From contig CP182107.1 in NCBI GenBank assembly GCA_051122655.1, forward strand, positions 558,001-622,000: 64,000 nucleotides of DNA, read 5' to 3'. This stretch comes from Pasteurella sp030783905. GTDB lineage: Bacteria; Pseudomonadota; Gammaproteobacteria; Enterobacterales; Pasteurellaceae. The notes under the pieces are model-generated. The model did not search any database. It was not told the DNA's origin and was given only the letters and a program-made list of their open reading frames with translations. Of this stretch, positions 45,640 through 54,726 are shown one piece after another; within the stretch, counting starts at the first letter, position 1; every line of letters begins with the position of its first letter. The position numbers and the translations under genes are program-made.

Positions 45640-46254
45640 ATGTTTACAGGTATTGTTCAAGGAACTGCAAAAATTGTTTCTATTCAAGACAAAGCTAATT
45701 TTAGAACACAGATTGTGAAAATGCCACAAGAAATGCTGAAAGGACTCGAAATAGGTGCATCAGTCGCGAATAATGGTGTGTGTTTAACTGTTACAGACAT
45801 TAATCAAGATTGTGTGAGTTTTGATTTAATGGCAGAAACATTACGGATTACCAATTTAGGCGAGTTGCAACCAGGTGATTGGGTGAATATTGAACGTGCG
45901 ATGCAAATGGGCAGTGAAATTGGCGGACATATTTTATCGGGGCATGTGTATTGTACGGCAAGTGTGAAGCAGATTTTTAGCTCAGAAAACAATCGTCAGA
46001 TTTGGTTTGAATTACCGGATATGGCAACCATGAAATATATTTTACCTAAAGGTTTTATTGCGATTGATGGCATTAGCTTAACCATTGGTGAAGTGAAAGG
46101 ACAAACATTCTGTGTCAATCTTATTCCTGAAACATTAAATCGCACTTTAATTGGTACACGTGAGATAGGGGATAACGTGAATATTGAAATTGATCCACAA
46201 ACCCAAGCGATTGTGGATACGGTGGAGCGTTATTTAAGTACAAAACAACAATAA
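45640..46254 (+). CDS. ribE: riboflavin synthase alpha subunit
   Basis: Dismutates two lumazine molecules into riboflavin. The 204-residue product has two lumazine-binding repeats: MFTGIVQGTAKIVSI at the start and the second from about residue 98, with NGVCLTVTD and DGISLTIGE. The ATG at 45640 follows AAGAGAG; an ATG at 45634 is also in frame. Called ribC in E. coli nomenclature. No FMN riboswitch is seen in the short upstream region. Confidence 0.96.
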   Translation: MFTGIVQGTAKIVSIQDKANFRTQIVKMPQEMLKGLEIGASVANNGVCLTVTDINQDCVSFDLMAETLRITNLGELQPGDWVNIERAMQMGSEIGGHILSGHVYCTASVKQIFSSENNRQIWFELPDMATMKYILPKGFIAIDGISLTIGEVKGQTFCVNLIPETLNRTLIGTREIGDNVNIEIDPQTQAIVDTVERYLSTKQQ

Positions 46255-46270
46255 TAAGACCATAAAAGAC

Positions 46271-46312
46271 AAAGTGCGGTGAAAATCTTCTACATTTTCA
46301 CCGCACTTTTTT
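46271..46312. terminator. terminator from two inverted uptake signals (ribE / dolP)
   Basis: AAAGTGCGGTGAAAAT pairs perfectly with ATTTTCACCGCACTTT around a 7-base loop, with a T-run on the plus side. It serves ribE and probably the convergent dolP. Confidence 0.92.
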
Positions 46313-46318
46313 ATGGGA

Positions 46319-46903
46319 TTAATTTAAGTAATTAAACACTTTTACCACTTTGTTGACACCTGACACATTACGCGCGATGTCTGCAGCAGCATCCGCTTGT
46401 GCCTGCGTCACATTACCCATTAAAAAGACTTCGGCATTTTCCGTAACGACTTTGATATCCGTCGATTTTACGCGAGAATCCACCAGCATTTTGGATTTGA
46501 TTTCGGTGGTCGTGACGCCATCTTTCGCAATTTGACCAAAGCTAATTTGGGGCTGAATACGAATTTGATTATAGACTTCGTTTACGCCTTCCACCCCTTT
46601 CGCTAAGCTTGTGGCAACCTCTGCCACGCTTGCATTGGGTGCCTGCCCAATTAATAACACTCGCCCACTATACGAAATAATATTAATACGTGCTTCTGAT
46701 TTCACTTGGGCATCTTTACGAATAGCAAAACGCACTTTTTCTTCTAATGTTTCATCATCAACTTGTGTACCCACAGTTCTTGGGTCAGTGGCCACTTTGG
46801 TGGCAACAGCAGCAGTACCCGCAATGGTTGCTGTCACACAACCTTGTAGTAGGAGAGCAGCAGCGAAAATGAAAGTGCATTTTTTTAACATGTTGATTTG
46901 CAT
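46319..46903 (-). CDS. dolP: outer-membrane BON-domain lipoprotein DolP (YraP)
   Basis: Lipoprotein supporting outer-membrane integrity and division-site functions. The 194-residue product has a signal peptide with lipobox LQGC and two BON domains (from about residue 50 and residue 125). AAGGAG precedes the first ATG at 46903. Last of the lpoA-yraN-diaA-dolP cluster, 63 nt after diaA. Confidence 0.94.
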   Translation of the reverse strand: MQINMLKKCTFIFAAALLLQGCVTATIAGTAAVATKVATDPRTVGTQVDDETLEEKVRFAIRKDAQVKSEARINIISYSGRVLLIGQAPNASVAEVATSLAKGVEGVNEVYNQIRIQPQISFGQIAKDGVTTTEIKSKMLVDSRVKSTDIKVVTENAEVFLMGNVTQAQADAAADIARNVSGVNKVVKVFNYLN

Positions 46904-46966
46904 AATTTATCTCCTTTTGGATTTACAATAGCGATTAGTTTTGTTGAAATCCAGATGCTTGTCAAG

Positions 46967-47554
46967 TTAGGAATGTGAAAACAACGTGTGATCCACGAGT
47001 TCGCAAATCGCATTCGCGATAAAACAATGGCCTTCAATCACGCGACTTTCTTTCATCGCGGGAAGCGCGATTTCTAAATCATGTTCGGTGAGAAATCCCT
47101 GAATATGATCATTCGCCTCGCTCGTCAAAACAATCACAACAATCCCTTTATTGACAGCACTGTTAATAGCATTAATCACAATGTCATCATTATGCGGTAA
47201 AGGGGAAAACGCAATAAGAATGTCGCCTTGCTGAGCAACCGCATTAAATTGGCGTTGAAATAAGGTTTCAGTATTATTATCCAACGCCATAGCCGCATTC
47301 ACTGCACTGTCTAGACTGAGTAAAACAGAGGGGAAACTTGGTCTGGCTAATTCATAGCGATTTAATAAATTGGCGACAAATAATTGTGCATTAATATAAG
47401 AACGCCCGTTGCCACAGGCAATAATTTTATTCCCTCTCAATAAACAATCCACGATCATCTGCGTGGCTTGCATGATCGTATCAGGCAATAAACTGGATGC
47501 GGAAATTTGTGTTTGAATACTTTCAGTGTATAAAGCTTTGAGTTTATCTAACAT
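46967..47554 (-). CDS. diaA: DnaA initiator-associating protein DiaA
   Basis: SIS-domain protein that helps DnaA assembly at oriC. The 195-residue product has the SIS core IIACGNGRSYINAQLFVANL and ILIAFSPLPHNDD. It resembles phosphoheptose isomerase GmhA, but the neighbourhood with yraN and lpoA identifies DiaA. Starts 2 nt after yraN. Confidence 0.92.
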   Translation of the reverse strand: MLDKLKALYTESIQTQISASSLLPDTIMQATQMIVDCLLRGNKIIACGNGRSYINAQLFVANLLNRYELARPSFPSVLLSLDSAVNAAMALDNNTETLFQRQFNAVAQQGDILIAFSPLPHNDDIVINAINSAVNKGIVVIVLTSEANDHIQGFLTEHDLEIALPAMKESRVIEGHCFIANAICELVDHTLFSHS

Positions 47555-47556
47555 AA

Positions 47557-47916
47557 TTAATCAAGAAAATTTATAATCCATTCTAGGTCTTGGGGAGTTT
47601 TACCGAAAGCAATTAAATCAAACCGACAGTCAGTGTCTTCCAAACTACAATTTCGTTGTGCAAGCCACAAACTGGCTGCATTCAACCACTTTTTTTGTTT
47701 TTCCCAATCAACACTTTCCACCGCGGAGCCAAACAGCGCATTTTTGCGTTGTCTAACTTCAACAAAAACCAATGTGTTTTGATCTCGCATAATCAGATCG
47801 AGTTCACCACAGGAAAAGGATTGATTGGCGGCCACAAATTGTAGCCCTTTTGATTCTAAAAAGAGGCGAGCTTGGTGTTCAAATCTCGCCCCTTGTTGAC
47901 GTTTAAATGAGAACAT
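47557..47916 (-). CDS. yraN: YraN-family (UPF0102) endonuclease-like protein
   Basis: Protein of 119 residues of the UPF0102 family with a restriction-endonuclease-like core: SCGELDLIMRDQNTLVFVEVRQR, giving an E...D...ExK-like arrangement. Nuclease activity is not established from sequence. It is tightly packed between lpoA (1 nt) and diaA (2 nt), as in many gammaproteobacteria. Confidence 0.93.
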   Translation of the reverse strand: MFSFKRQQGARFEHQARLFLESKGLQFVAANQSFSCGELDLIMRDQNTLVFVEVRQRKNALFGSAVESVDWEKQKKWLNAASLWLAQRNCSLEDTDCRFDLIAFGKTPQDLEWIINFLD

Positions 47917-47917
47917 A

Positions 47918-49630
47918 TTAGTTCAAAGGGATAATGGCACCACTTTGGTATTGGAACCAGGTCATGTCACGTTCAATATTACAATTCGCGCCCGCACTCA
48001 ATTTACCGGTTAAGCCATCAATGTTATAGCCGGGTACTTGGCGTAATTCATTAAAATGATTAATCAGTAGCCAAGCGTCAGCGCCCATTGCATATAAGCG
48101 CATCAAAGAGAAATCCCCTTTAGTTAATTGTTCAATTTTCTTATATTGGCTAGAGGTAACATCTTTGAAGAAAGGAATATCACTAAATTGTAATCCTTCC
48201 ATGAGTAAACGATATTCTGGTGCATTATTAGCGGAATTACTGCGCGAACTAGCATACAATTTGGTTTTGCGACCACTGTTATCTAGCGTGGTTTTAATTT
48301 CCGCTAATTGCTCACTCATGGCAACAATATAGACCCCAGCGGTGTTTTGATCGTCTAAGGTATAACTAATATCGGCTGGTAGAGTATAAAATCGAATATT
48401 GGCATCAGTCGCGGCTAATTGTTGCCAGCGCACATTAAAGGCAGAGGCAGTACGACGACCTAAGTCATTTTGTGGGACGAATACAGAAGGCGTTCTAATG
48501 CCATCTTTCCACATTTTATTTGCAGCAGATTCCGCCTCATCTTCAGGCGAGAGACCATAGTAGCATAATTGTCCGATTGCGCGTTCATTTGACGTGGAGT
48601 TTAGTGTTAATACATCTAAACCTTGTACAAGCTGTGAGTTATTCAAGAGCATATCCACATTCTGTTTTAGCAATGGACCAACGACTGTTCGAATCCCAGC
48701 TTGTTTCACTTGATCGAAAATCACATCAACGGGGGTGGCTGCGGTGTCAAATACTTGAACTTGTGTCGCACTATTGTCTTTTGCGGCATCAAAACCTGCT
48801 TTAATGGTATTGCCAATGATTTGTGCATTGCCGCTAAGTGGGAGTAAGAGTGCCACTTGAGAAAATTGTGTTTGTTGGAAATTAAATAAACTTTGTAGTT
48901 CGGTTGGGAATAAGTAAGCCGCCGGATGTGTAGAGTAGGCTTGTTTCCATTGTTGGATTGCTTGGCTTAATTGTGCTGGATTACTTAAGTTTTGGTTATA
49001 CGCTCGTGTTAAGGCTAACCAACCGCCCAGTGCAATATTGCCTTCAGCCACAGTATTATTAATTACACCGCGGTTAGCATTACGTAGGAGTGACCAAGTG
49101 CGGTCAATATTTGCTTGTTTTCGAGAGACATCCGATAAAAGCTGATCGATTTGAATTCGTGCTTTGACCGCTTCAATCACATCATAGCGATTTTCTGCAA
49201 TACGTGCGGCAACATCATAATAGCGTGCTAATTGTGAACGGCTTAATTGCGCGAGATTAATCTTTTTAAGTTGTGTCTCTGCCGCGGTGTTTTGTTGTTT
49301 TACCGCAGAAATATGGGCATCAATAATAGATTTATCTAATACTTGTTCGTCAGTTAATGCGGTTAATTCATTGAGTAATGCTTGTGCTTGAGGAATTTTG
49401 TTTTCTGTGACAAGTACACGTGCGGCAAGCAGTTTATAGGTTTGTTGTTCTTCACTATTTTGCGCTTGATAGACTTTATTCATATAAAAGTCAGAATTGG
49501 CATTGGCATCATTTTGCAACAGGCTAGCAGTGTGACCACCGAATAATGTGGTACAGCCAGTAAGAAAAAGCGCCAATAAAAAAGGCATTAATCGATTTTT
49601 TAAATGGGTGTGTTGTAATAGAATAGTCAT
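47918..49630 (-). CDS. lpoA: penicillin-binding protein activator LpoA
   Basis: Outer-membrane lipoprotein that reaches through the periplasm to activate PBP1A. The 570-residue product has a signal peptide with lipobox LTGC, an N-terminal TPR-like helical region, and a C-terminal periplasmic-binding-like domain (VALLLPLSGNAQIIGNTIKAGFDAA). The ATG at 49630 follows GGAG; the longer frame adds unconserved hydrophobic sequence. Length fits the Haemophilus form. Divergent from rsmI. One uptake signal inside. Confidence 0.94.
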   Translation of the reverse strand: MTILLQHTHLKNRLMPFLLALFLTGCTTLFGGHTASLLQNDANANSDFYMNKVYQAQNSEEQQTYKLLAARVLVTENKIPQAQALLNELTALTDEQVLDKSIIDAHISAVKQQNTAAETQLKKINLAQLSRSQLARYYDVAARIAENRYDVIEAVKARIQIDQLLSDVSRKQANIDRTWSLLRNANRGVINNTVAEGNIALGGWLALTRAYNQNLSNPAQLSQAIQQWKQAYSTHPAAYLFPTELQSLFNFQQTQFSQVALLLPLSGNAQIIGNTIKAGFDAAKDNSATQVQVFDTAATPVDVIFDQVKQAGIRTVVGPLLKQNVDMLLNNSQLVQGLDVLTLNSTSNERAIGQLCYYGLSPEDEAESAANKMWKDGIRTPSVFVPQNDLGRRTASAFNVRWQQLAATDANIRFYTLPADISYTLDDQNTAGVYIVAMSEQLAEIKTTLDNSGRKTKLYASSRSNSANNAPEYRLLMEGLQFSDIPFFKDVTSSQYKKIEQLTKGDFSLMRLYAMGADAWLLINHFNELRQVPGYNIDGLTGKLSAGANCNIERDMTWFQYQSGAIIPLN

Positions 49631-49707
49631 GATTACTCCGCTTGTTAACAACAATAGCACGATCTTACTTATCTCATTAACTAAAAGCAAATAAAAAGAA
49701 GTACAAA

Positions 49708-50553
49708 ATGAACAATTTAACAGGAATTTTATATATCGTTGCCACGCCAATTGGCAATTTACAAGACATTACACAAAGGGCGTTGAGCGTTTTCGAACAG
49801 GTTGATCTGATTGCTGCAGAAGATACGCGGCATAGTGGTTTACTATTGAGTCATTATGGTATTAAGAAACCTTTTTTTGCCTTGCATGATCATAATGAAC
49901 AACAAAAGGCACATCACTTAGTCGAGAAATTACAACAAGGTCAACATATCGCCTTGATTTCAGATGCGGGCACGCCATTGATTAGCGATCCTGGTTTTCA
50001 TTTGGTGCGCCAATGCCGCCAAGCGGGCATAAAGGTGGTACCTGTGCCTGGTGCCTGTGCGGCAATTACCGCACTTTGCGCCTCAGGTATTGCCTCTGAT
50101 CGTTTTTGTTTTGAAGGGTTCCTACCTGCCAAAACGAAAGCGCGTTGTGATAAGTTGCAACAGCTCGTACAAGAAGAACGTACATTGATTTTTTATGAAT
50201 CCACTCATCGCATTTTAGCGACCTTAGCCGATATCGAGCAGACTTTTGGCGCCGAACGTTATGTGGTATTGGCACGGGAAATCACCAAAACTTGGGAAAC
50301 GATAGTGGGTGACAATGTGGCAAGCTTGCGTCAATGGCTCATGGAGGATGCGAATCGCACCAAAGGTGAAATGGTGTTAATTATTGAGGGGAAAGTAAAA
50401 CAGGAAACGGATGAAATACATCCTCAAGCTCTCAAGGCCCTTGAATTGATTAGTCAATCGCTGCCATTGAAAAAGGCGGCTGCCATTGTGGCAGAAATTT
50501 ATGGTTATAAGAAAAATGCGTTGTACCAATATGGTTTAGCCCATTTTAATTAA
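49708..50553 (+). CDS. rsmI: 16S rRNA 2'-O-ribose C1402 methyltransferase
   Basis: Methylates C1402 of 16S rRNA near the P site. The 281-residue protein is a tetrapyrrole-methylase-fold enzyme with IVATPIGNLQDIT, AAEDTRHSG and ISDAGTPLISDPG motifs. Divergent from lpoA, the conserved arrangement. One uptake signal inside. Confidence 0.96.
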   Translation: MNNLTGILYIVATPIGNLQDITQRALSVFEQVDLIAAEDTRHSGLLLSHYGIKKPFFALHDHNEQQKAHHLVEKLQQGQHIALISDAGTPLISDPGFHLVRQCRQAGIKVVPVPGACAAITALCASGIASDRFCFEGFLPAKTKARCDKLQQLVQEERTLIFYESTHRILATLADIEQTFGAERYVVLAREITKTWETIVGDNVASLRQWLMEDANRTKGEMVLIIEGKVKQETDEIHPQALKALELISQSLPLKKAAAIVAEIYGYKKNALYQYGLAHFN

Positions 50554-50574
50554 ACGCCTCATCTAGATAAAAAC

Positions 50575-50607
50575 GCCCCATACCCCGTGAACGCATTGGG
50601 GCTTTTT
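50575..50607. terminator. shared terminator rsmI / pbpC
   Basis: GCCCCA / TGGGGC stem with a 16-base loop, T-run on the plus side and T-rich on the minus side. It fills the 52-bp gap between two convergent genes. Confidence 0.75.
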
Positions 50608-52963
50608 AGAACCCTTTGAGGAACACATTAATGGAAAGACTACTGCTTCTGCCGTAGTCATCTGTCACTGAGATGGTATAATCGCCCGCTGATGTCGGTC
50701 GCCAGAAAAGAGGTTGTTGCGGCATACTCTCACCAATAAAACTATTATTGACAAACCAATATAATTGGTTCACTTCAGCAGCGGTAATCGCAGACAGGAG
50801 TATCGGACGATTTTCTTTATTATGTTCAATATAGTAAGCACGCTGTGCTAATGGCGAAATAATTTGCGGATTATTGCTGTGTAGATGTTGTAGTGCTTGA
50901 TAGTGTTGTTCAAAAGGACAAGCGGGGTTAATAATAGGCACTCTTTTCATGACACCCGCTTGTGCAAATATCTGCTGAAAGTCGCTTGACCACATTTCAT
51001 AAATTTTTTGTTCTGTTTCCACTTTATCTTGTGTTGAACATGCTAGCATATCGGTATTTTTGATCACCGCAAAAGGCTGATAAAGCTGGCTGACCGTAAT
51101 CGGTGATTTGCCCGGGATAAACAGGGTATGAACTTGTTGTTGGCAATAGGCATTCGGTAACTTGCCGTCTGCCTGACACACTAACATCTTTTTCAGATTC
51201 AGTGGCTTACTAGTTTCAGTGACAATGTCACGCATTTGCGGTTCGCTAGCGATTAAACTGTCTGCTAATTGTAAGAAAAGCGGGGCAGCCAAGGTTCGCC
51301 CAATAAAATGGGGATTACTTTTATTGTCAAAATTACCCAACCACACAATCAGTGTGTAGTGCCCAAAATAACCCGCCGTCCACGCATCACGTAATCCATT
51401 TGAGGTACCGGTTTTCCAATAGAGCGGTAACGCGGTTTTAATGGATTTATTTTGGATATCTGTGCGAAAATTCTGTCGTAAAATATCATGGATCATGACC
51501 GCACTTTCTTGACTTAACAAGGGCTTAGCAGACGGAAGGTTGTCTTGTTGAGTGAACTTTAACGGCTGCCAAGCACCTTGATTGGCTAACATGGCATATA
51601 AGCTGGCCAACTGTTGGATATTGAGTTCTGCGCCCCCCAGTACAATCGATAAACCATAATAGGCTTTGCTTTTAGGCAATTTGATTTCTGCGTGCTGGAG
51701 AAAATCATAAAGATCGGGGGTAAGCTGTTTTGCCATATCAATGGCGGGAATATTACGACTTTGGAGTAAGGCTTGGCTGACACTGACAGGACCTAAAAAA
51801 TTACCTTCATAATTTTCTGGTTGGTAATCACCAAAGGCTGTCGGTAAGTCTTTTAAAACTGTTTTTCCGTGAGCTAAACCTTGATCAAATGCTAAGGCAT
51901 AAACAAAGGGCTTTAATGTTGAACCATAGGAGCGCTGAGCTAAGGTGCCATTAATTTGCCCTGAAATTGTCTGATTAAAATAGTTTCCCGATCCAACTAA
52001 GGCTTTTACTGCCATATCGCGATTATCCACTAATAACACGGCCACATTCTCGACGCCTTTTGCGTATTGCTGTGACAAATAGCGCCGTGTAATGCGTTCA
52101 ATCAATCGCTGTTGATGGCTATTGAGGGTACTCACAATATGAGATTGATCGGGATAGTGTTGTAATAATTGGTCCACAAAGTGCGGTGCAAAAAACGGTA
52201 ATTTTTCTAATGGTCTGAGTGGATAATTGAGCTGAAAATCCGTTTGCCATTGTTGATCGGCCGGATGTTGTGCTAGCCAACGTTGGTAAAGTTGGTTGCG
52301 TGCCTTGAATAATGCCGGATTTAATTGTTGATTATTTTGACGAATATAGCTGTTTGGATTTTTAGGTAAAATCGCTAAGGTGAGGGCTTCCGCCAAATTC
52401 ATCTTATGATTGGCTTTATTAAAGTAGATTAAACTGGCGGTTCCCGCCCCTTCAATATTTCTGCCATAAGGGGCAAAATTAAAATAGGCCTCTAAAATTT
52501 CGTTTTTTGAGTAACGAATTTCCAATTGGATTGCGCGTAAAATTTGTTCTGCTTTGCCTAATAGACTTCGGCTGTCAATACCCCATAAGACGCGAGCCAG
52601 TTGCATCGTAATCGTTGATCCGCCTTGTGGTGAGTTGCCCAAAATGTAGGTTTGCCATGCCCCACGTAATAGCCCGTAGGGATTAACACCAAAATGCCAA
52701 TAAAACCATTCATCCTCTTGAAAAAGTACCGCGTCAATAAGTTTTGGTGAAATGTCTTTGAGTGGTGTCCATAAACGGTATTTCTCATCTTTGGCGGTAG
52801 TGAGACGTAGCAAATTATATTGTTCATCATACACTGCCGTGGAATACGGAAAATGATCTTTTAATGGAGGATAGGGCAAAAGGCGGATAAAGAGCGCCAC
52901 GCTCATAAGGAAAAGCGCGCTGTAAATAAACGAGAACAGACATTTTTTACTTAAGCGTGACAT
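50606..52963 (-). CDS. pbpC: penicillin-binding protein 1C
   Basis: Bifunctional peptidoglycan synthase, class A. The 785-residue protein has an N-terminal membrane anchor, a GT51 glycosyltransferase domain (EDEWFYWHFGVNP and GGSTITMQLAR) and a transpeptidase domain with SxxK (GSTLKPF), SxN (QSRNIPA) and KTG (WKTGTSNG), then a PBP1C C-terminal domain. The alpha-2-macroglobulin gene often beside pbpC is absent. Two uptake signals inside. Confidence 0.95.
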   Translation of the reverse strand: MSRLSKKCLFSFIYSALFLMSVALFIRLLPYPPLKDHFPYSTAVYDEQYNLLRLTTAKDEKYRLWTPLKDISPKLIDAVLFQEDEWFYWHFGVNPYGLLRGAWQTYILGNSPQGGSTITMQLARVLWGIDSRSLLGKAEQILRAIQLEIRYSKNEILEAYFNFAPYGRNIEGAGTASLIYFNKANHKMNLAEALTLAILPKNPNSYIRQNNQQLNPALFKARNQLYQRWLAQHPADQQWQTDFQLNYPLRPLEKLPFFAPHFVDQLLQHYPDQSHIVSTLNSHQQRLIERITRRYLSQQYAKGVENVAVLLVDNRDMAVKALVGSGNYFNQTISGQINGTLAQRSYGSTLKPFVYALAFDQGLAHGKTVLKDLPTAFGDYQPENYEGNFLGPVSVSQALLQSRNIPAIDMAKQLTPDLYDFLQHAEIKLPKSKAYYGLSIVLGGAELNIQQLASLYAMLANQGAWQPLKFTQQDNLPSAKPLLSQESAVMIHDILRQNFRTDIQNKSIKTALPLYWKTGTSNGLRDAWTAGYFGHYTLIVWLGNFDNKSNPHFIGRTLAAPLFLQLADSLIASEPQMRDIVTETSKPLNLKKMLVCQADGKLPNAYCQQQVHTLFIPGKSPITVSQLYQPFAVIKNTDMLACSTQDKVETEQKIYEMWSSDFQQIFAQAGVMKRVPIINPACPFEQHYQALQHLHSNNPQIISPLAQRAYYIEHNKENRPILLSAITAAEVNQLYWFVNNSFIGESMPQQPLFWRPTSAGDYTISVTDDYGRSSSLSINVFLKGF

Positions 52964-52973
52964 TTCAGCTGAC

Positions 52974-53009
52974 CTAAAAAAATTCCCCTTACGTTGCAGA
53001 AAGGGGAAT
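52974..53009 (-). terminator. asnS terminator
   Basis: ATTCCCCTT / AAGGGGAAT stem; on the minus strand an eight-base T-run follows, just before pbpC. Confidence 0.92.
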
Positions 53010-53027
53010 GATTGAGATTAAATGTGT

Positions 53028-54431
53028 TTAGAAGTTTGCATTACGTGGTGAACGTGGGAATGGAATCACATCACGAATATTTTGAACACCCGTCACATAA
53101 ACGATTAAACGTTCAAACCCTAAACCGAAACCAGCATGTGGCACTGTACCATAACGGCGCAAATCACGATACCACCAGTAGTCTTCTGGATTAAGTCCCA
53201 TTTCAACCATACGTTTGTCTAACACATCTAAACGTTCTTCACGTTGTGAACCACCAATAATTTCACCAATGCCTGGCGCTAATACGTCCATCGCTGCGAC
53301 GGTTTTCCCGTCATCGTTTAAACGCATATAGAAGGCTTTGATATCTTTTGGATAGTTTTTCACAACCACTGGTGATTTGAAGTGTTCTTCCGCTAAATAA
53401 CGTTCATGTTCAGAGGATAAGTCGATTCCCCAAGAAACAGGGAATTCAAATGTCTTACCTGATTGTAATAACACCTCGATGGCATCTGTGTAATCAATTT
53501 GCGCGAAATCAGAATTGATGAAGTTTTCTAAACGGTTAATCACGTCTTTATCAACGTGTTTTTCAAAGAATTTTAAGTCATCTTTACGTTCTTCAAGTAC
53601 CGCACGGAACACATATTTCAACATATCTTCGGCAAGTTTCGCGTTATCTGCCAGGGTAGCAAAAGCAATTTCAGGCTCAACCATCCAGAACTCAGCTAAG
53701 TGGCGTGTAGTATTAGAGTTTTCTGCACGGAATGTTGGGCCAAAGGTATAAATTTTACTTAAAGCACAAGCATAGGTTTCACCGTTTAATTGACCTGATA
53801 CAGTTAAGAAAGACTCTTTACCGAAGAAATCTTGTGAAAAATCGACCGCACCTTTGTCATCATGTGGCAGATTTTCTAAATCGAGGGTAGACACACGGAA
53901 CATTTCACCCGCTCCTTCTGTGTCCGATGCGGTAATTAATGGGGTGGCAACCCAATAAAAACCTTGCTCGTGGAAGAACCGATGAATGGCTTGTGCCAAG
54001 CAGTGACGTACACGTGCAACAGCACCGATAATATTCGTACGTGGACGTAAATGCGCCACTTCACGTAAATATTCAATTGAGTGACGTTTGGCTGCCATTG
54101 GGTACGTTTCTGGGTCCTCAACCCAACCAACCACTTCAACTTTTTCTGCTTGTAATTCAACCGCTTGACCTTCAGCAGGCGACTCAACTACAGTCCCCGT
54201 TACCATGACAGAACAGCCTGTGGTTAAACGCAGTACTTCCGTTTCATAATTTTCGATGTCATGATTGACAATAGCTTGGATAGGATCAAAACAAGAACCA
54301 TCATAAATGGCTAAAAAAGAAAGACCCGCTTTCGAATCACGACGAGTGCGAATCCAACCACGGACAGTGACCGTTTCGCCAATAGCAACGTTGCCTTGTA
54401 AAACATCTACGATAGATGCGACTTTAGTCAT
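53028..54431 (-). CDS. asnS: asparagine--tRNA ligase
   Basis: Charges tRNA-Asn. The 467-residue class IIb synthetase has an N-terminal OB-fold (VTVRGWIRTRRDSKAGLSF), motif 2 (FRAENSNTTRHLAEFWMVEPE) and motif 3 (GFGLGFERLIVYVTG). The ATG at 54431 (MTKVASIVDVLQG) follows GAGG by 7 bases; the four extra codons upstream begin at a TTG that is part of that ribosome site. Confidence 0.97.
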   Translation of the reverse strand: MTKVASIVDVLQGNVAIGETVTVRGWIRTRRDSKAGLSFLAIYDGSCFDPIQAIVNHDIENYETEVLRLTTGCSVMVTGTVVESPAEGQAVELQAEKVEVVGWVEDPETYPMAAKRHSIEYLREVAHLRPRTNIIGAVARVRHCLAQAIHRFFHEQGFYWVATPLITASDTEGAGEMFRVSTLDLENLPHDDKGAVDFSQDFFGKESFLTVSGQLNGETYACALSKIYTFGPTFRAENSNTTRHLAEFWMVEPEIAFATLADNAKLAEDMLKYVFRAVLEERKDDLKFFEKHVDKDVINRLENFINSDFAQIDYTDAIEVLLQSGKTFEFPVSWGIDLSSEHERYLAEEHFKSPVVVKNYPKDIKAFYMRLNDDGKTVAAMDVLAPGIGEIIGGSQREERLDVLDKRMVEMGLNPEDYWWYRDLRRYGTVPHAGFGLGFERLIVYVTGVQNIRDVIPFPRSPRNANF

Positions 54432-54626
54432 ATAAAACCTCAATTTTCAACAAATTTTTTGTTAAGAAAAAAACTGATATAGTTTAACTCAACTTCTTTA
54501 AATTCACAAAATCTATTAAAAATTTTGTTTTTGTGAAATAGCCCCCATAATTGAATTAAAGTGCTTGTTTTTATTAATGTAACTGGTTATAAGTACAAAT
54601 CGACCATTTTCTATGTCGAGTAGACT

Positions 54627-54634
54627 CACGCGTG
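54627..54634. promoter_or_regulatory. CACGCGTG palindrome upstream of the ROK gene
   Basis: CACGCGTG sits in a larger imperfect palindrome (TTCACACGCGTGAGTC on the minus strand), about 95 bases before the regulator gene. A possible operator, by inference only. Confidence 0.25.
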
Positions 54635-54726
54635 TGAATACGCAATCAAAACGAAAACAGAGGTGTTGTTAATTGTTTGAGCTAACAACATGATGTGACA
54701 TCATTGATATATTGGATATTGCAGTT

